A DNA stretch of 38,497 nucleotides from Aliivibrio_A kagoshimensis (GTDB lineage Bacteria > Pseudomonadota > Gammaproteobacteria > Enterobacterales > Vibrionaceae). The stretch is taken from the NCBI RefSeq assembly GCF_050337105.1, contig NZ_JAKJSQ010000043.1, forward strand, positions 1 through 38,497, read 5' to 3'. The position numbers were made by a program, and so were the translations under genes. Positions 1-8,868 of the stretch are shown here, piece by piece (the first letter of the stretch is position 1; every line of letters starts with the position of its first letter). The notes below the pieces were generated by a model, which saw nothing but the letters and a program-made list of their open reading frames with translations, did not search any database and was not told where the DNA came from.

Positions 1-66
1 TAATAATAAGATGTATCTAACTAACCTTTGCCTTTGGGTTAGTAAATGGAAGAGGACTGAGATAAT

Positions 67-906
67 TTGAAACAACGTATAATTACAGCCCTGATATTGG
101 CGCCACTGGTGATAGCAGGAATTTTCTTTCTGCCTATTCAAGCATTTTTCATGATTTTAGCCGCAGTGACGATGGTCGGCTTCTGGGAATGGACCCAATT
201 TGTAAGTACCCAATCTAGAGTCATCGCACTCACTCCTTCAATTTTGGCATTTGGGGCATCCATGATTTGGTTGCCGTATGATGCAATTAACCTTGCTCAT
301 ACCACAGAGTCGCATCAATGGATGCTGATCGTTGGTGTCGTATGGTGGGTCATTGCGAGTCTTCTTGCGATGAGTTATCCAACTTCGGCAAGGCTTTGGA
401 AAGAGAGTAAGGGGTTACGGCACCTGTTTGGTTGGCTATCATTAATTCCTTTTTTCTGGAGTATCGTTCTGCTTAGGGCACAAATTGGCATCGATGATCA
501 ATACTATGGTGCGAAGCTGGTCCTTCTTGTCTGTTTACTGGTGTGGTCTGCTGACAGCGGAGCATACTTTGCCGGTAAAACGTTTGGTAAGCGAAAAATG
601 GCACCTTCAGTGAGTCCGAACAAAACCATCGAGGGACTAATCGGAGGTGTAATTACAGCCATGTTAATTGGGTGGGGAGCAACCATTGTGTTTGGTCTTC
701 ATTTCGACAGTGTGGGTGCTATGGTGGGTATCTTTATGGCCACTGTGATTATTTCTGTGTTGGGTGACCTAGTTGAAAGCATGTTTAAGCGCAGTTCAAA
801 CATCAAAGACAGTGGAACGATTATCCCTGGTCATGGTGGTATTTTAGATCGAATTGATAGCTTAGTCGCTGCTTTCCCTGTCTTTGCACTCCTCTATTTT
901 TGGTAA
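67..906 (+). CDS. cdsA: Phosphatidate cytidylyltransferase (CDP-diglyceride synthase)
   Basis: Integral inner-membrane enzyme that converts phosphatidic acid and CTP to CDP-diacylglycerol, the precursor of all phospholipids. The 279-residue protein is almost entirely hydrophobic segments. Near the C-terminus, from about residue 238, it carries the family signature: SMFKRSSNIKDSG, then PGHGGILDRID, with the KR, KD, HGG and DR-D residues all present. The start is TTG, preceded by a purine-rich stretch (GGAAGAGGA) at 48-56, and the N-terminus MKQRIITALILAP is the usual one for the family. It is the first complete gene of the envelope cluster. uppS normally lies just upstream, but its end is not recognisable in bases 1-66. 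The gene is followed by a perfect hairpin before dxr. Confidence 0.97.
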   Translation: MKQRIITALILAPLVIAGIFFLPIQAFFMILAAVTMVGFWEWTQFVSTQSRVIALTPSILAFGASMIWLPYDAINLAHTTESHQWMLIVGVVWWVIASLLAMSYPTSARLWKESKGLRHLFGWLSLIPFFWSIVLLRAQIGIDDQYYGAKLVLLVCLLVWSADSGAYFAGKTFGKRKMAPSVSPNKTIEGLIGGVITAMLIGWGATIVFGLHFDSVGAMVGIFMATVIISVLGDLVESMFKRSSNIKDSGTIIPGHGGILDRIDSLVAAFPVFALLYFW

Positions 907-915
907 TTTATACTT

Positions 916-940
916 CAAAGAGCAGATAATCTGCTCTTTG
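916..940 (+). repeat. Perfect 11-bp hairpin between cdsA and dxr
   Basis: The arms CAAAGAGCAGA and TCTGCTCTTTG are exact reverse complements around a 3-nt TAA loop. No U-tract follows (the next bases are ATTATTATGG), so it is not a standard rho-independent terminator. It ends 20 nt before the dxr ATG. It may act as an mRNA-processing or stabilising element, or as a weak attenuator. Confidence 0.75.
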
Positions 941-960
941 ATTATTATGGTCATCTCTTT

Positions 961-2169
961 ATGCGCAAATTAACGATATTAGGAGCCACAGGCTCTATCG
1001 GAACCAGTACGCTTTCTGTTGTTGCTCAAAATCCGGAACAGTTCGAAGTCATTGCTATCGGTGCAAATAGTGATGTACCGAAAATGTTACAGCTTTGCCA
1101 GCAGTGGCAACCTGAATACGCGGCCATGGCAAACCCCAATGCGGCGTTAGAGTTAGAGAAAGCGATAAAATCGTTACCGATATCTACCAAAGTGGTATCA
1201 GGAGAGGAAGGGTTGTGTTTTATTGCGCAACTGGAGTCTGTCGATACTGTGATGGCGGCGATTGTTGGTGCTGCAGGACTTATGCCTACGATGGCGGCGG
1301 TTAAAGCGGGAAAACGAATCCTATTAGCGAATAAAGAGGCGTTGGTGATGTCAGGCCAACTGTTTATCAACGCGGTTGAAAAGTATGGTGCTGAACTGCT
1401 ACCAGTTGATAGCGAGCATAATGCTATCTTTCAGTCTCTTCCAGAATCGATGCAACGTAATCTTGGCCGCTGTGATCTAGAAGCAAGTGGTGTCAGCTCT
1501 ATTCTGTTAACGGGATCAGGCGGGCCATTTCGTTACAGTGAGCTTTCTGAATTATCCAATGTTACCCCTGAAATGGCCATCGCACATCCAAATTGGTCAA
1601 TGGGGCCAAAAATTTCCGTTGATTCCGCCACTATGATGAACAAGGGCTTGGAATACATAGAAGCACGTTGGTTATTCAACACAAGGCAAGAGCAGCTTAA
1701 GGTGATCATTCATCCTCAGTCTGTAATTCACTCTATGGTGCAGTACCTTGATGGCTCTGTTCTTGCTCAGATGGGATTACCTGATATGCGCACCCCTATT
1801 GCATGTACCATGTCCTACCCTGAACGAGTAGATTCCGGCGTTAAAGCGTTAGACTTTGCTTCCATTGGTGAGTTTACTTTTTTGCAACCAGATTATAATC
1901 GTTATCCTTGTTTGAAGTTGGCTATTGATGCCTGTTATGAGGGCCAGTACGCCACGACGATAATGAATGCGGCGAACGAGTTGGCTGTCGAGGCTTTTTT
2001 AAACAAACGTCTACCATTTATGGGAATTTCTAAGGTAAATGAGCAGGTTTTGAACAAACTCTCTGCTCAGTTGCAAAACCTTGAACTTAAGGACTTGGAA
2101 AGCGTAATTGAGCTAGATAGAATGGCGCGAGTGTATGCCACTGAAGAGTTAAAAAAGGCGAATAGATGA
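961..2169 (+). CDS. dxr: 1-deoxy-D-xylulose 5-phosphate reductoisomerase
   Basis: Cytoplasmic NADPH-dependent enzyme of the MEP isoprenoid pathway that makes 2-C-methyl-D-erythritol 4-phosphate from DXP. The NADPH-binding loop GATGSIG is at residues 8-14. The metal ligands D150 and E152 lie in VDSEHNAIFQ, and the downstream substrate/metal segment MMNKGLEYIEA is intact. The length of 402 residues is normal. The ATG at 961 gives the canonical N-terminus MRKLTILGATGSIG, although no clear Shine-Dalgarno sequence precedes it and a strong hairpin lies 20 nt upstream. The stop overlaps the start of rseP in an ATGA arrangement, implying translational coupling. Confidence 0.97.
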   Translation: MRKLTILGATGSIGTSTLSVVAQNPEQFEVIAIGANSDVPKMLQLCQQWQPEYAAMANPNAALELEKAIKSLPISTKVVSGEEGLCFIAQLESVDTVMAAIVGAAGLMPTMAAVKAGKRILLANKEALVMSGQLFINAVEKYGAELLPVDSEHNAIFQSLPESMQRNLGRCDLEASGVSSILLTGSGGPFRYSELSELSNVTPEMAIAHPNWSMGPKISVDSATMMNKGLEYIEARWLFNTRQEQLKVIIHPQSVIHSMVQYLDGSVLAQMGLPDMRTPIACTMSYPERVDSGVKALDFASIGEFTFLQPDYNRYPCLKLAIDACYEGQYATTIMNAANELAVEAFLNKRLPFMGISKVNEQVLNKLSAQLQNLELKDLESVIELDRMARVYATEELKKANR

Positions 2170-3524
2170 TGAGTGCGTTATGGAACTTTGCTTCATTTGT
2201 GGTGGCATTAGGCATTTTGGTCGCTGTCCATGAGTTTGGACACTTTTGGGTAGCAAGAAAGTGCGGAGTTATCGTACAGAAGTTTTCGATCGGTTTTGGC
2301 AAGCCACTGTGGAAAACCGTCGGTAAAGATGGCACAGAGTACAGCTTATCAATGATACCTCTGGGTGGCTTTGTAAAGATGTTGGATGAGCGAGTCGAAG
2401 AGGTCCCCGAACATTTAAAAAACCGCGCTTTTAACAATAAAACCCTATGGCAAAGAAGTGCGATAGTTGCCGCAGGACCTGTGGCTAATTTTTTATTTGC
2501 TATCTTCGCTTATTGGGTCATTTTTATTATTGGCATTCCTGCCATAAAGCCTGTTATTGGTGAAGTTTCACCGCAATCTATTGTTGCGCAAGCGGGTATT
2601 GAGCAAGGGATGGAACTAAAAGCGGTTTCTGGAATCAAAACAACGGATTGGCAGTCAGCAAATATGGCGCTTATCTCACATATTGGTGATGACTCAATGA
2701 CACTCACTGTTGTGAGCCCGGATAATCCATCATTTGAACAGGTGAAAACTCTGGATTTAGCGGATTGGCAATATGATCCCGAAACACAATCGGCAATGAG
2801 AACACTGGGATTTGTTCCTTTCTCTCCAGCAGTCACGTTAACCCTTGCATTGGTTAACGAAGAGAGTGCCGCCCAGCGAGCTGGGTTACAAGTTGATGAT
2901 AAATTACTGACGATGGGCAATGAGCCGCTGCATAAGTGGCAGCAAGTGGTGGAGTCCATTAGAAACCATGCTAACAAACCACTTGAAGTTAGCGTGGAGC
3001 GTTCTGGTAAAGAGATAACACTACTCCTAACTCCAGACAGTAAAGCAAATAGTGATGGTACTCAAATAGGGTATGCAGGTATTGCACCTTACAGTGAAGA
3101 GTGGCCAGATAATTACAAATTCGATCTGCAATACGGTGTGTTTGAATCTGTTGGTCAAGCAATAGATAAAACAGGTCAATTAATTGGTGTAACGTTGAGC
3201 ATGGTAAAGAAACTATTTACTGGTGACGTTGCATTGAAAAATTTAAGTGGGCCAATCTCTATTGCAAAAGGGGCAGGTATGACAGCCGATTATGGTCTTG
3301 TCTACTTCCTCAGCTTTTTAGCGTTAATTAGTGTTAATTTAGGCATTATAAATTTACTGCCTCTTCCTGTTTTAGATGGCGGGCATCTTCTGTTTTTTGC
3401 GATTGAAGCAGTAATTCGAAGACCCGTACCAGAAAAAATACAAGAAGTAGGTTACAAGATAGGGACTGCAGCCATTATAACAATGATGATGGTTGCACTT
3501 TTTAATGATTTCACTCGTCTCTAA
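2166..3524 (+). CDS. rseP: Site-2 zinc metalloprotease RseP (regulator of sigma-E protease)
   Basis: Inner-membrane intramembrane protease that makes the second cut in the anti-sigma factor RseA, releasing sigma-E when outer-membrane protein assembly fails. The zinc motif HEFGH is at residues 22-26, in the first membrane segment. Two PDZ-like domains occupy roughly residues 125-295. The third zinc-ligand motif NLLPLPVLDGGH lies near residue 400 in the C-terminal membrane region. The 452-residue length is typical. The first ATG overlaps the dxr stop by 4 nt, and a second ATG follows at once at 2169, so either could be used. It sits directly before bamA, whose product is part of the assembly pathway that its stress response monitors. 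Confidence 0.96.
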   Translation: MMSALWNFASFVVALGILVAVHEFGHFWVARKCGVIVQKFSIGFGKPLWKTVGKDGTEYSLSMIPLGGFVKMLDERVEEVPEHLKNRAFNNKTLWQRSAIVAAGPVANFLFAIFAYWVIFIIGIPAIKPVIGEVSPQSIVAQAGIEQGMELKAVSGIKTTDWQSANMALISHIGDDSMTLTVVSPDNPSFEQVKTLDLADWQYDPETQSAMRTLGFVPFSPAVTLTLALVNEESAAQRAGLQVDDKLLTMGNEPLHKWQQVVESIRNHANKPLEVSVERSGKEITLLLTPDSKANSDGTQIGYAGIAPYSEEWPDNYKFDLQYGVFESVGQAIDKTGQLIGVTLSMVKKLFTGDVALKNLSGPISIAKGAGMTADYGLVYFLSFLALISVNLGIINLLPLPVLDGGHLLFFAIEAVIRRPVPEKIQEVGYKIGTAAIITMMMVALFNDFTRL

Positions 3525-3559
3525 TGAAGCGTTTGTAGCAAGGAATAATTAGAATAGAT

Positions 3560-5977
3560 ATGGCGATAAAAAAACTGTTGATAGCGACTCTGATGTTGAG
3601 TAGTGCTGCTGCAACAAGCGCAGAAAAATTTGTAGTTGAAGATATTCAATTCGAAGGGTTACAACGTGTCGCCTTAGGTGCAGCATTATTGAAAATGCCT
3701 GTTCGAGTCGGTGACTCTATCTCTTCTCAGGATGTATCACGAGTTATTAAAGCGCTGTTTGCGTCAGGTAACTTTGAAGATGTAAAAGTATTCCGAGATA
3801 ATGACACGTTATTAATTCGAGTCACTGAGCGTCCCACCATTTCGAGCATCTCTTTTTCTGGAAACAAAGCGATCAAAGAGGAGCAGTTACAAGAGAATTT
3901 GGACGCTTCTTCTGTTCGTATTGGTGAAGCATTAGACCGTACCACGCTAAGTCAAATTGAGAAGGGCCTAGAGGACTTCTATTACAGTGTTGGGAAGTAT
4001 AATGCAACAGTAAGTGCTGTGGTGACCCCGCTTCCTCGTAATCGTGCTGATCTTAAGTTTGTCTTTACTGAAGGTGTTTCTGCAAAAATACAGCAGATTA
4101 ACTTTATCGGAAATGAGATATTTACTGATGAAGAGTTAGCTGGCCGTTTTAATCTTAATTTTGATGTGCCATGGTGGAACTTCCTTGCGGATGAGAAGTA
4201 TCAGAAGCAGGTACTTGCAGGTGATATTGAAGCACTGCGATCTTTTTATTTGAATCGAGGCTATTTAAAATTCCAGGTTGATTCAACTCAAGTCTCTATC
4301 TCACCAGATAAAAAAGGAGTTTACATCACGTTGACCCTTAAAGAGGGAGATGTTTATACCGTTAAAGCCGTCGATTTTCGTGGTGAGTTAATTGATAAAG
4401 ATGCCGAGTTTGAACAACTTAACCCTTTTGAAGAGGGGGACATCTATAACGGTGCAGAGGTTACCCGTTTAGAAGAGAACATCAAACGTATTTTGGGTGA
4501 GTCAGGTTATGCCTACCCGAAGGTGACGACGATTCCTGAGTTTAATGACGAGACTCAAGAAGTCACGTTAGCCATTAATGTGGAAGCAGGCAACCGCATC
4601 TACGTGAGAGATATTCGATTTACCGGAAACACCGAGACCAAAGATGAAGTGTTACGACGTGAAATGCGTCAGATGGAAAGCAGCTGGCTCAACTCGAAAG
4701 CGATTGATTTAGGAAAAAGCCGTCTGAGTCGACTGGGATTTTTTGAAACCGTTGATGTGCAGACCCAGCGTGTATCGGGCAGTGCTGATCAAGTTGATTT
4801 GGTGTATAAGGTCAAAGAGGCCAATTCCGGTAATGTGAACTTTGGTGTCGGTTACGGTACTGAATCAGGAATTAGTTTTCAGGTTGGTTTACAGCAAGAT
4901 AACTTTTTGGGTTCAGGTGATAACGTCGGCATTAGTGCAATGACTAATGATTATCAAAAAAATATTAGCTTAAACTATCGCGACCCCTATTGGAATTTAG
5001 ATGGTGTTAGTTTAGGGGGTAAAATTTTCTATAACGAGTTTGAAGCGTCTGATGCCGGGATCATTGATTATACCAATCAGAGTTACGGTACCAGCTTAAC
5101 TTGGGGTTTCCCCTTTGATGAGTTGAACTACTTCTCGATTGGAATTGGTTACACACACAATAAAATCTCGAACTTAGACAACTATTTGCAGATAGAGCAG
5201 TATTTGCAATCTGCTGGGGATAGTTACGATGAAGAGAATAACTTATTAATTGTGGATGACTTTGATCTTACTCTGAGTTGGACTCGAAATAACTTAAACA
5301 AAGGGTACTTCCCAACCGCGGGTAACTACCAAAGCGCCAGTTATAAGATTACGGTTCCAGGATCGGATTCACAGTTCTTTAAAGCACAGTATGACGTCAG
5401 GCAGTATGTACCATTGACGAAGAAGCACGAGTTTACCTTTTTGATGCGCGGCCGTTTGGGTTACGGTAATGGCTATGGACAGACTGAAGGGAATGATAAT
5501 CTGTTCCCATTTTATGAGAATTTCTATGCAGGTGGTTTTACTACTCTGCGTGGTTTTGGATCAAACTCGGTGGGCCCTAAAGCAGTATACCAAGAGGGGC
5601 AGGGTAATAATCCGAACTATAAAGCGACAGAGGATTCAGTGGGCGGCAATGCCACCGCACTGGCCAGTTTTGAGTTGATTTTCCCTACGCCATTTGCATC
5701 TGATGAGGGGCAATCATCGATTAGAACCAGTGTTTTCTTCGATATGGCGAGCGTGTGGGATACCGAATTCAATTATAGCAATGATAGCAATGTCAGCGCA
5801 GGTAAGGAGTACTATTATGATTATTCCGATCCGAGTAACTTCCGTTCATCGTATGGCGCTGCACTACAGTGGATGTCTCCAATGGGACCGCTGGTATTCT
5901 CTGTTGCGAAACCGGTTGAAATATATGAAGGTGATGATGAAGAGTTCTTCACATTCACCATTGGGCGAACATTCTAA
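3560..5977 (+). CDS. bamA: Outer membrane protein assembly factor BamA
   Basis: Central Omp85 component of the BAM complex, which folds and inserts beta-barrel proteins into the outer membrane. A Sec signal peptide (cleavage after TSA, about residue 22) precedes about five POTRA repeats to roughly residue 420, then a 16-strand-type barrel ending in the aromatic C-terminus FTIGRTF. The loop-6 motif reads LRGF at residues 663-666 instead of the usual VRGF. The essential arginine is kept, and the flanking AGGFTT and SNSVGPKAVY match the family. The length of 805 residues is normal. An AAGGAA Shine-Dalgarno lies about 14 nt upstream of the ATG. The order rseP-bamA-skp-lpxD is the conserved gammaproteobacterial one. 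Confidence 0.97.
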   Translation: MAIKKLLIATLMLSSAAATSAEKFVVEDIQFEGLQRVALGAALLKMPVRVGDSISSQDVSRVIKALFASGNFEDVKVFRDNDTLLIRVTERPTISSISFSGNKAIKEEQLQENLDASSVRIGEALDRTTLSQIEKGLEDFYYSVGKYNATVSAVVTPLPRNRADLKFVFTEGVSAKIQQINFIGNEIFTDEELAGRFNLNFDVPWWNFLADEKYQKQVLAGDIEALRSFYLNRGYLKFQVDSTQVSISPDKKGVYITLTLKEGDVYTVKAVDFRGELIDKDAEFEQLNPFEEGDIYNGAEVTRLEENIKRILGESGYAYPKVTTIPEFNDETQEVTLAINVEAGNRIYVRDIRFTGNTETKDEVLRREMRQMESSWLNSKAIDLGKSRLSRLGFFETVDVQTQRVSGSADQVDLVYKVKEANSGNVNFGVGYGTESGISFQVGLQQDNFLGSGDNVGISAMTNDYQKNISLNYRDPYWNLDGVSLGGKIFYNEFEASDAGIIDYTNQSYGTSLTWGFPFDELNYFSIGIGYTHNKISNLDNYLQIEQYLQSAGDSYDEENNLLIVDDFDLTLSWTRNNLNKGYFPTAGNYQSASYKITVPGSDSQFFKAQYDVRQYVPLTKKHEFTFLMRGRLGYGNGYGQTEGNDNLFPFYENFYAGGFTTLRGFGSNSVGPKAVYQEGQGNNPNYKATEDSVGGNATALASFELIFPTPFASDEGQSSIRTSVFFDMASVWDTEFNYSNDSNVSAGKEYYYDYSDPSNFRSSYGAALQWMSPMGPLVFSVAKPVEIYEGDDEEFFTFTIGRTF

Positions 5978-5997
5978 ATTTAATTGAGGATAAGATT

Positions 5998-6507
5998 TTG
6001 AACAAAGTAATGAAAGCGGCAAGTATTGGTTTAGTGGTGTTAAGTTCAGCTATGTTTACTAATGTTGCTAATGCAGCTCAAAAAGTGGGTTACGTCAACG
6101 TGGCCAAAATTATGCAAAATATGCCTCAGCGAGAAGGTATTAGTATAAAATTGAAAGCTGAGTTCAAAGACCGTATTGATGCAGCTAGAAATTTAGAAGC
6201 AAAGATCAAAGAGAAAGAGGCAACTCTTCAACGAAATGGTGAGCTACTTGGCGCGGAAGGAATTGTAAAGCTACAGCGTGAAATTAAATCGTTAAGATCG
6301 GATCTGAAAGATGATGCTGATGCAATCAATGAAGATACTCGTAGACGCCAAGCAGAAGAGCAGAAAAAATTGATGGTGTTGATTCAAAAAGGGGTAACCA
6401 AAGTGGCTGAATCGGAAGGCTATGACATGGTAGTAGAAGCAAGAAGCTTAATGTTTGCAAAACCAGAAGATGACCTATCATCAAAAGTATTAAAAGCGGC
6501 CAAGTAA
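5998..6507 (+). CDS. skp: Periplasmic chaperone Skp (OmpH family)
   Basis: Trimeric, jellyfish-shaped periplasmic chaperone that holds unfolded outer-membrane proteins on their way to BamA. The signal peptide ends at NVANA, followed by the typical mature start AQKVGYVNVAKIMQ. The centre is a long, charged coiled coil (about residues 50-135) with the repeated K/E/R pattern of the tentacles. Length is 169 residues. I chose the TTG at 5998 because GAGGA lies 7 nt upstream. The ATG 12 nt further on (5 residues in) would also leave a working signal peptide but is badly spaced. Confidence 0.95.
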   Translation: MNKVMKAASIGLVVLSSAMFTNVANAAQKVGYVNVAKIMQNMPQREGISIKLKAEFKDRIDAARNLEAKIKEKEATLQRNGELLGAEGIVKLQREIKSLRSDLKDDADAINEDTRRRQAEEQKKLMVLIQKGVTKVAESEGYDMVVEARSLMFAKPEDDLSSKVLKAAK

Positions 6508-6515
6508 GGGGAATT

Positions 6516-7541
6516 ATGACCACAATCACACTGGCTGAGTTGGCTGAAAAGCTAGGCGCAGTTCTACATGGAGATGGATCCGTTCAGATCACTTCTGTTG
6601 CGTCGATGGAGAGTGCTGCTGAAGGGAATATTACCTTTTTATCAAATAGTAAATACCGAAAAAAATTAGAATCATGCCCTGCCTCAGCAGTGTTAGTAAA
6701 AGAGAGCGATCTCTCTTTTTGCCCAAGTAACGCCTTAGTGATGAAGGACCCTTATTTAGGTTATGCGTTGGTAGCCCAAATCTTAGATACAACCCCGCCT
6801 ATTGCTGTGGGTATTGCTCCATCCGCTTATGTTGCGACTGATGCTATCATTGGTCGTAATGTCGCCATTGGCCATAATGCCGTGATTGAATCTGGCGTGG
6901 TGCTTGGTGATAATGTACAGATTGGTTCAGGCACTGTGATTGGTAAAAATGCCAAGATTGGCGCCAATACAAAATTATGGGCCAATGTGACTATTTATCA
7001 CGATGTGCAGATGGGTGAAAACTGCCTAGTTCAATCGGCAACAGTGATAGGTTCAGATGGCTTCGGTTATGCGAATGACCGAGGAAGCTGGGTTAAGATC
7101 CCTCAACTTGGCTCGGTTAGAATTGGAAACAATGTTGAAATAGGTGCGTCGACTGCAATTGATAGAGGGGCACTTGAAGATACCGTGATTGAAGATGGTG
7201 TCATTCTCGATAACCAAATGCAAATTGCCCATAACGTACATATCGGTGAAAAATCAGCCTTAGCTGGCGCAAGCACCATTGCGGGTAGCACTACTATCGG
7301 TAAACATTGTGTCATTGGTGGTGCAGCTGTAATTAATGGGCACATCGATATTACTGATGGCGTTACCATTACGGGAATGGGCATGGTGATGCGCTCAATT
7401 TCTGAGCCTGGACTATACTCATCGGGTATTCCGTTGCAGACCAATAAAGAGTGGCGTAAAACAGCAACGCGTGTACAACGCATTGATGAAATGCATAAAA
7501 GGTTAAAAAAATTAGAAAGGTTATTAGAGAGTAATGACTAA
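6516..7541 (+). CDS. lpxD: UDP-3-O-(3-hydroxyacyl)glucosamine N-acyltransferase LpxD
   Basis: Third step of lipid A synthesis: N-acylation of UDP-3-O-acyl-glucosamine by an acyl-ACP. The N-terminal uridine-binding domain (to about residue 100) is followed by a long left-handed parallel beta-helix of hexapeptide repeats (I-G-x-N-V-x-I-G style, about 103-300) and a C-terminal helix. The catalytic histidine is H239, in QIAHNVHIG, at the same number as in E. coli. The length of 341 residues matches the family. AAGGGGA immediately precedes the ATG, 9 nt after the skp stop. Confidence 0.97.
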   Translation: MTTITLAELAEKLGAVLHGDGSVQITSVASMESAAEGNITFLSNSKYRKKLESCPASAVLVKESDLSFCPSNALVMKDPYLGYALVAQILDTTPPIAVGIAPSAYVATDAIIGRNVAIGHNAVIESGVVLGDNVQIGSGTVIGKNAKIGANTKLWANVTIYHDVQMGENCLVQSATVIGSDGFGYANDRGSWVKIPQLGSVRIGNNVEIGASTAIDRGALEDTVIEDGVILDNQMQIAHNVHIGEKSALAGASTIAGSTTIGKHCVIGGAAVINGHIDITDGVTITGMGMVMRSISEPGLYSSGIPLQTNKEWRKTATRVQRIDEMHKRLKKLERLLESND

Positions 7542-7608
7542 TATCATTTAGCATCTTTAGTGACATGCCATTGGTTATACGTTTAGATAATAATTACAGG
7601 ACAACATT

Positions 7609-8076
7609 TTGAGTAGAGAAAATAAAACACTCAACATTACTGAGATCAGAGAACTACTTCCACACCGTTACCCGTTTCTTTTAATCGATCGTGTGACGGA
7701 TTATGAAGAGACGGTTGGGGATAAGTTAGGTTACCTGCATGCCCTTAAAAACGTTTCTGTGAATGAACCTCAGTTTACAGGTCACTTTCCTCAAATGCCT
7801 ATTTTCCCTGGCGTATTGATTTTAGAAGCAATGGCACAAGCGACAGGTTTACTTGCTTTTAAATCTTTTGGTGCGCCTTCTGAAAATGAACTTTACTACT
7901 TTGCCAGCATTGATAAAGCGAAATTCCGTAAGCCAGTGGTCCCAGGCGATCAACTGGTGATCGAAGTACAATTTATTAAAGAGCGACGTGGTATTGCGAT
8001 GTTTACTGGTGAAGCAAAAGTTGACGGAGCTGTTGTCTGCTCAGCTGAACTTAAATGTGCTAGACGAGAGTTTTAA
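7609..8076 (+). CDS. fabZ: 3-hydroxyacyl-[acyl-carrier-protein] dehydratase FabZ
   Basis: Hot-dog-fold dehydratase of type II fatty acid synthesis. It removes water from 3-hydroxyacyl-ACP and competes with LpxA/LpxD for the same hydroxyacyl-ACP pool, which fits its place between lpxD and lpxA. The active-site pair is H59 (GHFPQMPIFPG) and E73 (LILEAMAQATG). The length is 155 residues. The start is TTG with ACAGGA about 7 nt upstream, giving MSRENKTLNITEIRELLPHRYPF, with only the first few residues variable. The 67-nt gap from lpxD holds nothing recognisable. The stop is 2 nt from the lpxA start. Confidence 0.96.
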   Translation: MSRENKTLNITEIRELLPHRYPFLLIDRVTDYEETVGDKLGYLHALKNVSVNEPQFTGHFPQMPIFPGVLILEAMAQATGLLAFKSFGAPSENELYYFASIDKAKFRKPVVPGDQLVIEVQFIKERRGIAMFTGEAKVDGAVVCSAELKCARREF

Positions 8077-8078
8077 TC

Positions 8079-8867
8079 ATGATTCATGAAACTGCCAAAA
8101 TTCATCCCTCCGCTGTGGTTGAAACGGGTGCCATTCTTGGTGCCAATGTTGTTGTTGGACCATTCTGCTTTGTGGATAGCAAAGTAGAGATTGGAGAAGG
8201 CACGGAACTGAAATCTCACGTAGTGGTAAAAGGTCCAACAGTTATAGGTAAAGAGAATAAAATCTTTCAATTTGCCTCGGTCGGTGAAGAGTGCCAAGAT
8301 CTCAAATTTGCGGGTGAAGATACTCGATTAGAGATCGGTGATCGTAATACCATTCGTGAAAGTGTCACTATTCATCGTGGTACGGTACAAGATATAGGTA
8401 CCACCATTATTGGCAGCGATAATCTCTTTATGATAAACGCTCATGTGGCTCATGATTGCGTAGTTGGTAATCACTGTATCTTTGCCAATAATGCAACCTT
8501 AGCAGGACACGTTAAAGTGGCGGATCATGCGATTATAGGGGGTATGTCTGCAATTCATCAGTTCTGTCATATTGGCGAACACTCTATGTTGGGTGGTGGT
8601 TCTATCGTGGTTCAAGATGTGCCTCCATATGTGATGGCACAAGGTAACCACTGTGCGCCTTTTGGTATCAATATTGAAGGGCTAAAACGTCGTGGTTTTG
8701 ACAAGCCATCTTTACATGCGATTCGTCGTGCTTATAAAGAGATCTATCGCGAAGGAAAAACCTTAGAAGAAGCTAAATTGGTGATTGCTGAAATAGCCAA
8801 AGAGCACCACCCAGTACAAGCTTTTGTTGACTTTTTTGAGCGTTCTACAAGAGGAATCATTCGTTAA
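8079..8867 (+). CDS. lpxA: UDP-N-acetylglucosamine acyltransferase LpxA
   Basis: First enzyme of lipid A synthesis, a cytoplasmic homotrimer that transfers 3-hydroxyacyl from ACP to UDP-GlcNAc. The protein has the left-handed beta-helix of hexapeptide repeats from residue 1 to about 185, then the helical C-terminal domain (from about 190). The catalytic H125, in NAHVAHDCVVG, is at the E. coli position. The length of 262 residues is normal. It begins 2 nt after the fabZ stop and ends 1 nt before the lpxB start, so fabZ-lpxA-lpxB should be translated from one message. Confidence 0.97.
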   Translation: MIHETAKIHPSAVVETGAILGANVVVGPFCFVDSKVEIGEGTELKSHVVVKGPTVIGKENKIFQFASVGEECQDLKFAGEDTRLEIGDRNTIRESVTIHRGTVQDIGTTIIGSDNLFMINAHVAHDCVVGNHCIFANNATLAGHVKVADHAIIGGMSAIHQFCHIGEHSMLGGGSIVVQDVPPYVMAQGNHCAPFGINIEGLKRRGFDKPSLHAIRRAYKEIYREGKTLEEAKLVIAEIAKEHHPVQAFVDFFERSTRGIIR

Positions 8868-8868
8868 T

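Noticed and set aside
1026..1370. Minus-strand open frame inside dxr
   Set aside because: It lies fully within a well-supported gene in another frame and has no ribosome site or family resemblance.
2181..2210. GGAACTT near the start of rseP, like a sigma-E -35
   Set aside because: No matching sigma-E -10 occurs at the right spacing, and the motif falls in coding sequence.
5469..5987. Two plus-strand open frames inside and past the end of bamA
   Set aside because: They are shadows of bamA in another frame; the barrel frame is intact to its C-terminal phenylalanine.
6838..7260. Tandem repeats in lpxD (and in lpxA at 8110-8600)
   Set aside because: The repetition is the hexapeptide pattern of the beta-helix fold, not a DNA repeat or CRISPR.
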